The position numbers were made by a program, and so were the translations under genes. Source: Auricularia sp. M13 (taxonomy: Eukaryota > Basidiomycota > Agaricomycetes > Auriculariales > Auriculariaceae). From it: a stretch of 64,000 bases of DNA. The first letter of the stretch is position 1, and every line of letters starts with the position of its first letter. The notes below the pieces were generated by a model. That model ran no database searches, was not told where the DNA came from, and worked only from the letters and a program-made list of their open reading frames with translations. Positions 1 to 11,368 of the stretch are shown one piece after another. The DNA is taken from NCBI GenBank assembly GCA_037042915.1, contig CM073195.1, forward strand, positions 4,030,001 to 4,094,000, given 5' to 3'.

Positions 1-905
1 GTGAGCACTGCGCACGACTCGGACGCCAGCGCCGGGCGTCCGGGCGTGCCAAAATCCAGATATTGTCCTTTGCGGCGACTAAGTTGCGCACGATGCCCGA
101 GTCAGCATCCACCTTAAGGCACACTCCAGTTGCGAGACCATATTGGGCCACGGCTAGTCCAGCGCTTCGATCATGGTTCATCACTGCTCCGACCCGTGAG
201 GAAGGGAGACCCCTCGCCGTCCAGCCCACCCGCTTGAGATACGCGGCGGCGTGGAGAAGTTGCGCGCCGTGCATGAATGCATATGTGTCGTCGATTTTCG
301 GCGAGAGGTGGAACTCTTCCAATCCGAGACTCTGCGCGTCGTCGTCCATCAGATGCTCCAAGATGCTGATGTTCAGCGTGATGAGATTGAGCACGGCGAG
401 CAGCGGGAAGAGGCTGAAGAGTGTCCGGACATTGGGCACAGTGACTTTGTCGAGCTGCAGACACAGTCGTTACGTCAACCGGGAAGTCGTCCATTCACTT
501 CAGGGCGCGCATCTTCACCTGGATTCCGCACAGGTCGAGTGTGCGCAATCGTGGGGTGGTATCTGGCGTCGCCCAATACTGCCGTACACGCAGCTCCTCG
601 ATATCCCGGGGCTCTTTAGCGGGATTCGGTCAAAAGGTGCCCCCGGGCGGAGATTGGCGGGAAAATGCATGCCGAAATGGCGCAGACAGGGACGCCTTCA
701 CCCTTGAAGGCATCTACGAGGGGTCTCCAAGACGGATGGTGAGCGCGACGAGGCACAGCTGCCGCTCATAGACAAGTTCGAGGGCCGCGTCCACGCAATC
801 ACCAGAATCGCAGAAGAGATCCATGGGCAATGGGCCCGCATCGCTGACTCGCTAAAGTATCAGGTAGAAAAAATCAAGGCCAGCCAAGCCGGAGAGCGTG
901 ACGTC
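1..905 (-). pseudogene. F-box/LRR-like gene, partial at left edge
   Basis: The minus strand carries pieces with an F-box/LRR look. One piece begins MDLFCDSGDCVDAA near 800. A leucine-rich piece ending TLDLCGIQ lies near 530-600. A longer open stretch of about 150 codons (NVRTLFSLFPLLAVLNLITLN and on) runs from about 456 to base 1 with no stop. The last two join through a good 60-odd bp intron: donor GTGAAG near 528, branch GTAAC, acceptor CTGCAG near 456. F-box proteins of this kind are SCF ubiquitin-ligase adaptors with LRR-like C-termini. No F-box itself is visible, the 5' end is not convincing, and the 3' end lies outside the window. It could be a real gene with more introns or a relic. 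Confidence 0.4.
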
Positions 906-1049
906 GTTCCGGCAAAGAGTTGAAGAAGTGAGAGCGATAGAGCGCCAGAGTCTGCTAATCCTAGAGACCGTGTTCATCGAGTACGGCGATGAGCGTGTCC
1001 ATGTTCGTCGGCGCCGCGCGCGATCGCGCGACGCGGTCCGGCGGCGGCC

Positions 1050-1420
1050 ATGCTGGTTCAGACATGTCGGGAGTAAGAGCCAATACGGGCGGCAGTCAAG
1101 TGATAGGTTTGAACGCGTTCCTGTTCGATATATACCATCCCCGCAGTGGCATTCATGTTCGTTCTCGACGGCCGCGAATGCGAAGCCCTGGCTGGCGCAA
1201 TGCGACGTGCAGTTGTTCCGGAGTGTTATCCGGGAGCGAGTTGGCCTGCGAGTCGCGTAGCACGATCCGCCATGTCGACCGCGCAGCTGGCTATCGTGAC
1301 CCATCCCGGAGGGAGCACAACTGGCGCGGTGTGTTCTGAATCCGCCGTATACAGCGTTATCCTCCAGCCAGCCCCGCATTTCTGAGTGGGATCGCCCGAT
1401 CAAGGAAAATATCCCTGTCA
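1050..1420 (-). pseudogene. Decayed WSC-domain fragment
   Basis: The minus strand shows the hallmark of a WSC (cell-wall stress component, carbohydrate-binding) domain: CTSHCASQGFAFAAVEN followed by HECHCGDGI, matching the family pattern C-x3-C-x3-GF-[AY]-A-G-x-E-...-C-x-CG. The preceding part of the domain (PPGWVTIASCAVD, then RDSQANSLPDNTPEQ) is present but lies in two other reading frames. At least two frameshifts, or unseen introns, therefore separate the blocks. WSC domains in fungi occur in secreted or surface proteins, including glyoxal-oxidase-like enzymes. No start, signal peptide or neighbouring domain can be joined to it, so I call it a host-gene relic. Confidence 0.55.
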
Positions 1421-3240
1421 GCGTGGAATGCGATATGTCCGACAAGACTGAATGGACTACATCGCAATCGGACGCTGGTACCGACTCCAGATAAGGATCG
1501 ACTCCCTTGCCGCAGACACCTAGTACTATATGAGCATACAATCAAGGTGTCGATGTACTCGTTTAGGACGCGATGGAAATCGCACATGCGGCGCTCAAGA
1601 CCGTCTTCCAGGATATCAGTCGTTTTTTTGTAACCCCTCTAGGACTAACTAACTGATCTGCTTCCGGACTTACTGAGGTCGATCGATGCAGATCTGGACC
1701 AGGCGTGATTGAGGCTGAGGCCAGTGAACGGGTAATGTTCAGATGATTGGCTGGGCTCCTGTGATGCTCGGCAAGGTGTCGATGTCGCACTCGTGATATC
1801 CCGGAAGCAAAATGTGAAGACCCCTTGGGCGTGACGAGGAGAGGAAGCATGGTCGTGAGCATGGTGAACAGTAGCATTCCCATGAATCCAGGTGATATTC
1901 CATAGACGCGCCAGCCGATGGGCAAGCGGAGGTCGGCCACAGCGCGTGCGGCGCTGGCAACAAGAAGAGGCGTGACGAGGAGAGGAAGCATGGTCGTGCA
2001 GGCAGGTGAATAGTAGCATTCCCATGAATCCAGGTGTCATATAAAGCAGGGTATGGGAATTGACTGGAGGGTGTGTCGCTGCGGACCGCGCGCCATCCTA
2101 GGCGGAACTTCAAGTCCTACTCTACTGTCGATGTTGATCATGTTCTACGGCCAGCCGTGGCCCGTCAGCTCAGACTCTCGAATGCGCGTCTACCATTCCG
2201 TTGTTGATGAAGCGTGAGCAGGTGTCCGGTATGGGTTGCAGCGTAAAAAGACGCGGCAATCAAGATGGTGACAGCGTTGGGACTCCGCCGCCCGCCTCCC
2301 GTCCGTCGTTCGACTGACCCATGGAAATAATTTTTCGTCGCCTGCAAGACTTCCTTTAGCTTCTGTAAAACTCAAATGCTCAGATCATGCTCACAGACAT
2401 GCTCACCAGCTTTCGTGCTCACTGAGCGTGCGGCGCTGGCAACAAGAAAAGAGGCGTGACGGTCTTAGACGAGAACAGAGATTGTGCATGGTCGACCAAT
2501 GCTATTTTCAGGCAACAGGTGAATAGTAGCATTCCCATGAATCCAGGTGTCATATGGCAAAGCGGTGGTCGCGCGAGGGCATTTAGTGGGAATTGACTGG
2601 CCCGTCATCCTCGCCCAGGTGTGTCGCTGCGGACCGCGCGCCATCCTAGGCGGAACTTCAAGTCCTACTCTACTGTCGATGTTGATCATGTTCTACGGCC
2701 AGCCGTGGCCCGTCAGCTCAGACTCTCGAATGCGCGTCTACCATTCCGTTGTTGATGAAGCGTGAGCAGGTGTCCGGTATGGGTTGCAGCGTAAAAAGAC
2801 GCGGCAATCAAGATGGTGACAGCGTTGGGACTCCGCCGCCCGCCTCCCGTCGTTCGACTCTTTCGTCGCCTGCAAGACTTCGTTCCCATCATGACCCATG
2901 GAAATAATTTCCTGCGCAAAGATGTGGTTGAGGCTCAGACAGCATCAGGACGACCTCGCTTGTTGCTTTTCTTATTTCTTACTTCCCAGATATCTCCTTT
3001 AAATTTGCTCTTCACGACATCCAACCAGTGATCTACTTCCTATCCTGATACATGTAAAAGACAGGCTCGAAGGAGCTCAAAATGATCATGATGAAGGTCG
3101 TGATTGAATGGTCGTTACATGTTTAAACTGTCATACAGGCAGAGCCGTTGCGCTCGGGAAAAGACAAGCTGGTCGCGGATGCAACACTTCATGAGCATAT
3201 GTTAGTGCAGGGAAAATTCTTGGAGTCGAGATAATTTTGG
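1421..3240. repeat. Gene-free stretch with scrambled local duplication
   Basis: I see no gene here. A block at 2006-2312 is repeated directly at 2519-2855. Both copies start with GTGAATAGTAGCATTCCCAT and share a stretch of about 240 bp beginning GTGTGTCGCTGCGG. A third partial copy of the leading motif lies at 1866-1893, next to AGGAGAGGAAGCATGGTCGT, which itself occurs at 1839 and 1979. The order of sub-blocks differs at the right edge: CATGGAAATAATTT lies before the TTTCGTCGCCTGC piece in one copy and after it in the other. The repeat was therefore rearranged after duplication. Confidence 0.75.
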
Positions 3241-3262
3241 AGAATGGTTCATGGTTCGCCTG

Positions 3263-4825
3263 CTAGTCGTAGCGAAAGACGAAGTGTCCCAAAGGGTCCT
3301 GCGAAAGAAGGTATAGCGGCAGTGTCGTCCTCCCAAGAAGTCGGACACCATTTGCTACGTCGAGGAACAGTTCCAGCCGTTGGCTATCTTCGTCGGATGG
3401 CCCATCAATGTCCATGGCATCTGGTCTCTCCAAATCCAAGCAGCGGCTCGAATTCCCGTGCTCGGACTTGCTGCCGTCCAAGTCGACACTGTTGTTGCAA
3501 TCGAGGCAATTCTCGATGAAATCTGCGATGTGCTCCGGGTCCAGGGGCTGTATCTCTCCTATGAATCCGTCCGCACGTCGTATCTCCAGCTTCGCAAGCA
3601 ACGGCGCGGAGATGATCCCAAAGCCGGAATGCGGGTCGAGCAGGGAGTGGACGTAGTGCGACGGTTCGCCGCAGGTAATCGCAAGTGTGAGCAGGCGCGG
3701 AAGCGCGATGGAGTGCGCAACGAGGGGTGTACTTCCGGGCAGGTATCGGGGGAGAATGAGGTGTTGGATATTCGTGGTGTGGCTCTCGACTTCGAGAAAG
3801 CGTTAGAAAAGCTTGACATCGATCGCTTCGGCGTAGGCGTTGAGCTTGTATTTGTCGTGATCTGAGTAGACGCGAAGATGGGCGCTGCAATCCCCGTTGA
3901 TGGTCAGCGTATGCCAATCGATTGCGTCAGTCATGAAAAACTCGATCATGCCGCTCGAAGGCGACCGCAGAGTGACGTTTGGCAGCTCCAAATACCCGCG
4001 GTGGCTCATGTCGACGAGAGATCTGTCGAGCGCCTCATTGTCGCAGCCATCGTTGAGAAATTCGCATTCGCTTAGTTGGGAGCCCGGAGGTATTGGCGGT
4101 AAGAAGGGTTCCTTTTCCCAATCCTCAAGATTGTCGATGCCCAGTCGCACGATGCTGGGAAAGACGTCAAAGAGATACCTCTGATTGCAGAGGAAGCGCG
4201 AGCCGATCCAGACGGTCTGCACGGTCCTCATAGCAGGGCAGCGGCGCGGAAGTATGACGTTGTGTAGATTCACGGAGCGGAGATTCGGCGCGTATCCGCC
4301 AAAGGCGTCCTCGGGAAGGAACAGGGGCGAAGTATGAGTGCTGATGGATAGGTGAATCAGAACCGGCGCTGGATATCTAAAGAGGTTTTGGGTAACGAGC
4401 TGCTCCGGAGAGCACGCGCCATGCGGCAGATGCTCCTTGTTGAACGCGAGCACCAAGCGCAGCTCGTAGAGCCTGAGAGCGACCAAGCGCAGGCAGCTGG
4501 GCAGGCGGATCCAGTCGCTAACTGTCCGCAGAGAGACGGTGAGTAGAATTTTTAGGTCTCGGGAGCGTGCGAAGAGCGACTGCGGGTCGGCAGGAATGTG
4601 GTCCAGGCGCAGTTGGTTCCATAGTTGGGGGTACCTCGCGCTCACGTCGCGCCAGTGGGTGCAGACCAGAGCGAGCTTGCATACATCGTTGGCCGGCAGA
4701 TACTCCCAGCACATGACCTGTAGCTCGACTGGAAGAGTCCCGAAAGTATTGTAAGTCCGCTTCCGAATCGTCGTTCGGTGTCTGGCCAGATTCAATGAAT
4801 GCGTTACACCAGAAAGGTTGTGCAT
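3263..4825 (-). pseudogene. F-box/LRR protein gene with one internal stop
   Basis: One long frame would give about 520 residues. Residues 30-65 form the F-box (FGTLPVELQVMCWEYLP, then CKLALVCTHWRDVS). The rest is LRR-like. The C-terminus (LEIRRADGF, GEIQPLDPE, ANGVRLLGRTTLPLYLL) matches the intact paralogue at 37,688-39,283 block for block. A single TAA at 3803-3805, after VKLF, interrupts the frame, and homology resumes immediately in the same frame (RFLEVES..., TLAITCG, SGFG). The gene is therefore a 340-residue truncated F-box protein or a young pseudogene. The F-box itself remains upstream of the stop. F-box proteins recruit substrates to SCF E3 ligases. The ATG at 4825 is chosen by alignment with the paralogue. 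Confidence 0.85.
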
Positions 4826-5330
4826 ACCTTTTCGCGCGATCCTTGCGCCGTTGCACGAAGGTCTGAATCTGCCTGTCGCTCGCGACGGTCATTTTGCGCA
4901 GAGGTGGTGTCTCGATGAGATGATGGTGAACCAACAAGAGCAATTGTTTGGCCCAACAAACAAGCCGCCGCATTTGTGATCCTTCTCGCGCACGTGACGT
5001 GGTTCTGCAAATCGATTTTGATAACATTATGCTTACACTAATACAGGTACTATCGTCCTTGGAAATTCGTGTTTCCTGATACCCTGCAACTGGTACTGCT
5101 TCCAATATGAAGCATTATGCATCATCAATGAATAAAAAATTGGAATGAAGCGATCATACCTCTCCGGTCCATCATAGTACAGGATGTTTCGGACGTTCAA
5201 GCGTTCAAGTTCTGGTTGTTCAAGTAGCTTTCCGGTCGTTCAACTAGCTTTTTCTGGAAGATCAGAACCGGGCTAACCAAGGGCTGACCTCGGATCGCTG
5301 ATCTCGGGAACAAGCGTCGGCTCTTTCTCC
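4826..5330. other. Intergenic region, F-box to SDR
   Basis: This divergent spacer lies between the F-box gene (-) and the SDR gene (+). It contains several short GTTCAAG/GTTCAAC repeats at 5197-5250 and no gene that I can support. Confidence 0.5.
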
Positions 5331-5340
5331 TCTTCCCTTG

Positions 5341-6545
5341 ACAATCATGCCACATCCGACGCCAATGCTGCTGGGCTCAAGGGCAAAGTCGTCATCATTA
5401 CGGGTGCGTCACCGGGCTAGCAAAGGTCACCGGGCATTCATTCATATGGCCCAGGCGCGGGGAGCGGATTCGGGCGTGCATTCGCTCTGCAAGCCGCAGG
5501 TTATGGGTGCGCACTTCAGTGATATGGGAGAAGTCCGGTCTGACGGCCCAACAGAGCCCAAGTCGTCGTCGGGGACGTCATTCAGAACGCACTGGACGAA
5601 ACTTTACGCCAGATCAAAGTAGCCGGAGGGCGAGTCTGGCAATTAGTCCTCGCATCTTTTTATCGTTTGCTTACTGCTCAAAGTGTAGCATCGGGTGCGG
5701 TCGCTCGTGCGACGTGACGAGCTGGGACCAGCAAGTTGCTCTTTTCGAGCTGGCGCAGTCCACCTACGGCCGGGTAGACATGGCAGTGGCGAATGCTGGG
5801 ATTGGAGAGAGTAGCCCTGGACAGTTCAACAACACCGACACGTTGCAGAAGCCAGATCTCAAAACGGTCGACGTCAACGTCGTTGGCCTCATTTACAGTG
5901 CGTCTTATGTATCGAATATTCCGGCGCTTACTCTTCTACGTCAGCTACTCATATTGCACTGCATTTTCTTCGCCGCAACCCAGCGACGGACGGTAAGAGG
6001 ATCGTATTGCTCGGGTCATACTGTGAGCGTCGCATACCTCCCATATTTCTGCTAACATCTACAATAGCCTCTCTCTACGGTAGCCCGTTGTCTCCGGTGT
6101 ACACTCTGGTATCGTCTCCGTTTATTCCTCCGCAGCTCCTAATAACTCGCCTTCGTCAAGTCAAAACACGCAGTACTCGGTTTTGCGCGTAGTCTAACGT
6201 ACATTACCGCTCACGAAGGCATCAAGTGCGTTACTTCATGCACGTCCATTCTCAGCTCACCGTCGAAACCTCAGATTTACCGTAGTCGCACCGTACTTCG
6301 TCAGTACGTCGTCGCGCCTGGCAGCTGGCGGGAGATTGTGACTCTCACGTTTTATAGACACCCCTATCATGGCCGCTGTCAAGAATCTCCTGGAGAACGA
6401 CAGACTTAGCAAGATTGAGGACGTCGTCGACGCACTGGTCTTCGCTGCCTCGGCGCCGAAAGCGGGTTTGCTTCTGCTCGTCGACCCGAACGGCGTTCTC
6501 GCCGACGCGAAAAGGATAAATCCTTTAGCCCTGCCCCGGCTCTGA
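5341..6545 (+). CDS. Short-chain dehydrogenase/reductase, nine exons
   Basis: Joining exons ...5403, 5455-5506, 5555-5629, 5689-5897, 5945-6022, 6068-6108, 6161-6225, 6275-6303 and 6358-6545 gives a continuous classical SDR. It has the nucleotide-binding motif VVIITGAGSGFGRAFAL, GAQVVVGDV, the NAG motif (VANAGIGE), the catalytic Ser in IVLLGSYSSLYG, and Tyr-x3-Lys in SPVYTLSKHAVLGFARSL. It ends FVNTPIMAAVKNLLEND... with TGA at 6543. These are the NAD(P)-binding and catalytic residues of the fold; the substrate is unknown, though the layout recalls 15-hydroxyprostaglandin dehydrogenase-like enzymes. Most introns are GT-AG of about 45-55 bp. Intron 3 (5630-5688) needs a GC donor to keep the frame. 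No in-frame ATG exists between a stop near 5275 and LKGKVV, so the start is missing, shifted or in an unseen exon. Confidence 0.75.
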
Positions 6546-7485
6546 ATCGCTTCATATTGTGAGATAGTTTCTTCGTTGATGTTATCTCGCAAAATACACC
6601 TGCAGAGACGTATTGGGACGGCGTGGCTGACTCGCCGCGCAGGGCAGTGAATGTACGGCAATTTTTGCGAGGATGGGGAGGACCGAGGATGGGGAGGACC
6701 TGAAAAGAACTTAATTGTGATGCAACCGTATTGACTTGGGAGCGAAATACGAAGACGAATTGCGAAATAGCGAGGAGCGCCTTAACTGGACAACGCCGAC
6801 ATCTACCGACCAGCTAGTCTGCTGAGAGTTAAACACTGCATGGAGACGTGTCAGATAGCAGGCAGGGCTGGGTCGCGCCCGTCAGCGATTGTCCATCGGA
6901 AACCATCTGGCTGGTGTTAGGTCGGGCAATGCACCAGGATCGGAAAAGTTGGCAAGTCCCACCACCAAACGAGAAGATGAACTTCAGGTCCAGCCATTGC
7001 ACTCTCTGTGAGTACCCTCATCCTCTTACGCAAGTATAAAATAGTAGCCTTGTGTCGGACGCCAAACATCGGTTTCAGTGCGCTAGCGGGCGGCTGAAAC
7101 AGCAGGTCAACTTGGAGCGTTCCGTCTGTATAGCGGGCATACAGCGCCGCTCGGTAATTATAGATATAATGTGGGTTCGCACAGGCCCCCTCTTTGATAT
7201 TTTACCGGTATAGACGAGGACACTGAAAGCAGATAGTGCGAGCAACTATCGGAACGGCATCGACTTAACTATAAGACAGAGAATTAACAGGGCGTCACCG
7301 CAACGGGAGCGGCCTCGTGCGTCCACTGCCAGGGTATATACCACTCCTCGTTGCTCGAAGTTTCAGTTACATGCTTTATTGATGAACTGACCGCCTACTT
7401 ATACAGACCGCGCTTCGCCGCTAACTGGTGTTCCGCACATCCATCCGTTCCCTTGGAACTCCGCTCTGCGTCCTTCATATTGCGC
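6546..7485. other. Intergenic, nothing recognised
   Basis: No gene is visible. A 16-bp unit GAGGATGGGGAGGACC occurs twice in tandem near 6669-6701. The region up to 7485 may hold the unseen 5' exons or the promoter of the lipase gene that follows. Confidence 0.4.
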
Positions 7486-7574
7486 GCCATGGTATTCGAA
7501 AGCTTTATGAGCTGGGCATGTCTTTCTCTTCAAGGTTACAATGCTGCACGACGCTGACTATTCATGCTCGATAG

Positions 7575-9390
7575 GTCGCCGGCAAGGAGAAGGCACCAAA
7601 GGAGTTTGTCTTCCCCGAAGGAATAACGCAGGAAGTCCTGGACAAGGGTCTCCAGACTCTCGTCGACTTTGAACAGTTTGAAACGCCGGCAATGGATCAC
7701 GCCGAACCCCCAGTCGCCGCGCTGCCGCTTCTGGCCCTGATAGCGCAGTATAACTACTGCGAGGAGAAGGACGCGAAGGGCTTCTATGACCATCTTCCCA
7801 GGTGCGTGAACGCGTTGGGAGAAGTATACTGATTTTCACCCCTTCATAGTCTTGCCGTCAAACATATCTACCGCCATGGTGATTCCATACGTCCGAATCC
7901 TCTACACCAAGCTCTCGGAAGGGAAAAAATATACCAAGGCGGCGCCGGAGGACCCCTCACCTATAATGATCGTCAGCTTCACGGGATCTGTGCGCGCCAT
8001 GGACTGGGTCGACGACATGGTGGGCTTCATCCTGCTCTTCTTCGCCGTCCTCACGCTAGTTTGTTACCCACAGAACGCCTTCATGCATGTCAACGGAGGC
8101 TTTCTCCACGGGAAGCTCGGCTTCGTTTCCATGCACAGAGGCTTCGCCAACTGGCTCACGCGCCCGCTCGATCGCACGTTGTCGAGCGTTATAGGCGACG
8201 TGATGCACGACAGCGCGGAGACGCTCAGGCACCTGCTCGACCGTGCATTCCAAGGCGACCTGAAAGCAGCCGAGGAGGATCAGCTCCCAGAGACGGTCTA
8301 CTCTCGCACGATCGACATGATTGCGGAGATCCGGCAGGGGTACCAGGCGCGATTCGGCTCTTTCGACACGAAAGGTGTCCATGAACTGAAAACCTTCGTC
8401 ATTGGGCACTCGTACGTGGAATGGAGATCGTCAATGAGTCCCCCCCGGGTTTCAGGGCTGACCAACTTCATTCACAGCTTGGGCGGCGCTGCTGCCTCAC
8501 TCTTCGGTTTGCGCATCTCGGGTATCAAGCTGCAGGAGGATTGGATTGACCGCAAAACCTTCCTTAAGCTCTTCTCGGACCCGCGATGTGCTATGGCTCC
8601 TACCGAGGATAACCTAGGTGCCCTACCGCCCGACGGCGTACGCCTCGGTGGGCCGCGCATTCATGCTTTACTCGTGCTCTCGTTCGGAGCTCCGAGATAC
8701 TTGTGGCGCGACCCGTCAGTCGTTCTTAGCGAACAAGCATACAGAAAAGAGAACTGACGCAGCGTCTGCAGCGATACTAACCCGAAGTGGGTCACGGAGG
8801 GCAATATGTGGATGCAGAATTATATGCCCGTGGTCCGCATAGTGAACGAGCGCGATCCGGTCCGCGCTCCTTCCTTGGCGTACTCATGGGATTAATCCCC
8901 ACAAACCCATCACTTTCAGGTACCACATGTCCCCGCGGGCCGCGCAGCGCCCGAAAATCTGCCCACCATCCTCGTTGACCGGAAGAATGAGAAGATCGAG
9001 ATGCCCGCGCCTGATGCCTCCCACCCCGCGTCAGCCGCCGACCTGGACCAGAGTATCCCCATCATGGTCAAGGACGTCGACTCGGTGGAGTACGAGCACG
9101 TTGGGCACCAGTGGGTCCTCGACGGGAAGACGATGGAGAAGCGACAGGGCGCGCCGGACGCGTACGGGACGGGTGCGCTGGACCTCTTCAAGGATATCTT
9201 CACCCACGGTTACAAGGACAACATTGCGAAGCAGCACTCAATGTCGCTGTATGTCGAGAGGTACGTTCTGCGTGCCGGCCTTACGTGGTATTCCTTCGCT
9301 CAGCGCATGCACCATTGTAGAGTCGCGAAGGTAGCAGCGCAGGCAGCGGTTGGTTGTAAAGAGGCTGGAAGCGATTCACAGACCACGTAG
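7575..9390 (+). CDS. Class-3 lipase (alpha/beta-hydrolase), 5' end unresolved
   Basis: Spliced exons give a lipase_3-type hydrolase. SFTGS...DWVDDM is the oxyanion-side region. The nucleophile motif GHSLGG forms when the intron from about 8412 to 8476 is removed (FVIGHS + LGGAAASLF). SFGAPRYF follows. Then VVRIVNERDP joins VPHVPAG through the intron ending before 8922, giving the catalytic Asp, and YEHVGHQW supplies the catalytic His. The last intron lies near 9262-9319 and the stop is at 9388-9390. These enzymes hydrolyse acylglycerols or related esters. The intron at 8020-8073 is 54 bp and stop-free. Oddity: the exon at 7575-7801 enters the next exon in a phase (SLAVKHIYRHGDS) that does not reach the frame used from about 7885 on, so a 1-base shift or a missed intron lies there. 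No start codon fits in phase. Confidence 0.7.
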
Positions 9391-9687
9391 AAGATCTATT
9401 CTGCAGCACCTCTGTGGAGTCATCATGTCAATCCTACTGAGCGAATAGATGTGACGCACGTTGGCGGGAAAAGTTGCGACGCGCTCAAAACGCCAAACCG
9501 TGCACCGAGCGCTGGTCCCAAAGAATAATTATAACAGGATACATACGCATAAATACGACATACAAAGACTGCAAACAGCACATCAGCCTTGACCTTCGGA
9601 ACGATCGCAATCGTATCATTGCAAACCTTTACAATCCATCCCGTGTTCCAACTGTAATAACAAGTATGTACTTTGCGAACCAAACGG
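9391..9687. other. Convergent intergenic spacer
   Basis: This spacer lies between the converging lipase (+) and PIG-T copy 1 (-) genes. It is AT-richer than its surroundings, with no gene seen. It is not shared with the sequence downstream of PIG-T copy 2, so the duplication ends near 9690. Confidence 0.6.
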
Positions 9688-11368
9688 TCACTCCGCGCGG
9701 ACCACGAAGGAGCGGGTGAGCAGGTTGAATACTTCGCTCCACAGACGGCCGACGAGCATGGAGGACATGAGGACGACGTTGTACGGCATCGAGAAGTCGG
9801 GCGTCGCCAGGTCCGCGAGGAGCGTGCGCGCGTACACCACCCCGCCAGCTGAGGTTGCAGCGCTTCTCCCCAGGTTGGTTTGCTCTCGGCCGCCCTCGTC
9901 GAGGACGGTGACGACGGCGGGCGGGAGGTCCCAGCCGCGCTGCGCGTCGGGCGGGTGCTGCGTGTACAGCAGAAAGCTGCGATCGAGCTTGACCTCGAGC
10001 GTCACACGCGCGAGCGGCGGGAGGCGCAGCACGGGCTCGAGCGTCGTTGGCATGCGCGCAGTGTCGGAGGGCGGGATGTAGGACAGGCGTTCCAGCAGGT
10101 CAGCTGCACAAGGATTTGGTGAATACAAGTGTTCAGAGAGCGGGCTGAACGTATGCCGCTTGGTCGCGCCGAGCCGTATGTCGAGCGTGTGCAGATAGAG
10201 GGTGACGAACCACGGCAACGTCTCGAGATACGCCACCCGCAGCGTCGTGTTGCGTGCATTGGTCAGCTGTACGAGAAGGCCGCCGGAATATTGGGCCGAG
10301 CCGGTCATCGTGCGCTTTATTGACACTGCGGGCGACGGTCGGGCTACTTGTATTTGTTAGCCAGGGTATGTTGAAATAGTGGAAGGCGTACGCTGTTCAT
10401 ATGACAATTCGTCGCCTCGCGAATATGAAAGGTCGAATGGAAAGGTCGCTACGAAGGAACGAGAGTCAGAAAAGGCAGTACGTGTCTCTTATGAAGCTTA
10501 CCAGGTGACAGATCGTACAATACTGAACCGTCCACTTCGGCTGACGGTGCAATATTCCCATGAGCGCCTTTCGGCCTGACAGAGATGGCACTGGACGACG
10601 CGACTGTGCAGGGCGCGCCAATAGAACGATCAAAGAGGCTTTCTAGCGACCATTCTCGTGAGGCAGCGGGTGTGAGGACGACCAGTACAGCCAAATTGAG
10701 CTCGCCGCGAGTATAGTGCACACTGAGCCCATGGAACGGCGCAGCAAAGATCACATGGGGGTTCAGGAGCCGCGCAAGGCCCGAGTGCGCCTTGCATGGC
10801 AGCAGCTTAACGAACGGCGTCAAGTTCTCCGTGCACACGTGCTCCGAAGGCAGCGTCGCGTGCCGCAGCTCGTGCGTGCCGCTCGACGGTGTTGACGGCC
10901 TGAAGGACAGTTCGGGTTTTGTTGTTCGTTGCGAGTCCAGAGCGGCCAGCGACGCGCAGAAGACGCCCGCGAGCGCGTTGCGCAGCCCGCTCCAGCGTCC
11001 GTCCGTTTCTGTGGAATTTGGTGCTCCTAACCAAGCCCAGAGCTCCGCGCCAGAGGCAACGCCAGGCAATGGAGGAGGCCCCCAGACATCGTAGGCCCAT
11101 TGACCCGCGTTCAGGGACAGATGCAGCTCAGACGCGCCGTGCTGCTGTAATATCTGGCCTAATGCGAGCGGGAAGAGCGTGTAATGCTGGGCTAAGCAAA
11201 CTAGATTTTTAAATTGACCTTGCGAGGGTTCGAAAACGCGCACTTACGGTGGCCTTGCGCGGTCGACGCGTTCAGCGTTGTCTTGAAGGTAAAGTGAGCT
11301 AGCACTCTGCCGTCTGGAAGCGACTCCAGCTCTAGTCGTTCATCGAAACGCTCGGCAGAAGCGGTCAT
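9688..11368 (-). CDS. GPI transamidase subunit PIG-T/Gpi16-like, copy 1 (decaying)
   Basis: The product matches PIG-T/Gpi16 along its length: HYTLFPLALGQIL, LHLSLNAGQWAYDVWG, GAELWAWL, VFCASLAALDS, VCTENLTPFVKLLPC, LETLPWFVTLYLHTL, and TPDFSMPYNV before the C-terminal membrane segment. PIG-T is a non-catalytic subunit of the ER complex that attaches GPI anchors to proteins. Two defects stand out against copy 2 (34,743-36,447). The region of the start codon and signal peptide is altered: an in-frame TAG precedes the first ATG, so the product begins MTASAERFDERLELE with no ER signal. Also, the donor of the last intron reads AT instead of GT, so 10,104-10,154 (51 bp, no stop) would stay in the mRNA. 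The frame is otherwise open, so this is a degenerating duplicate that could still be expressed. Confidence 0.85.
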
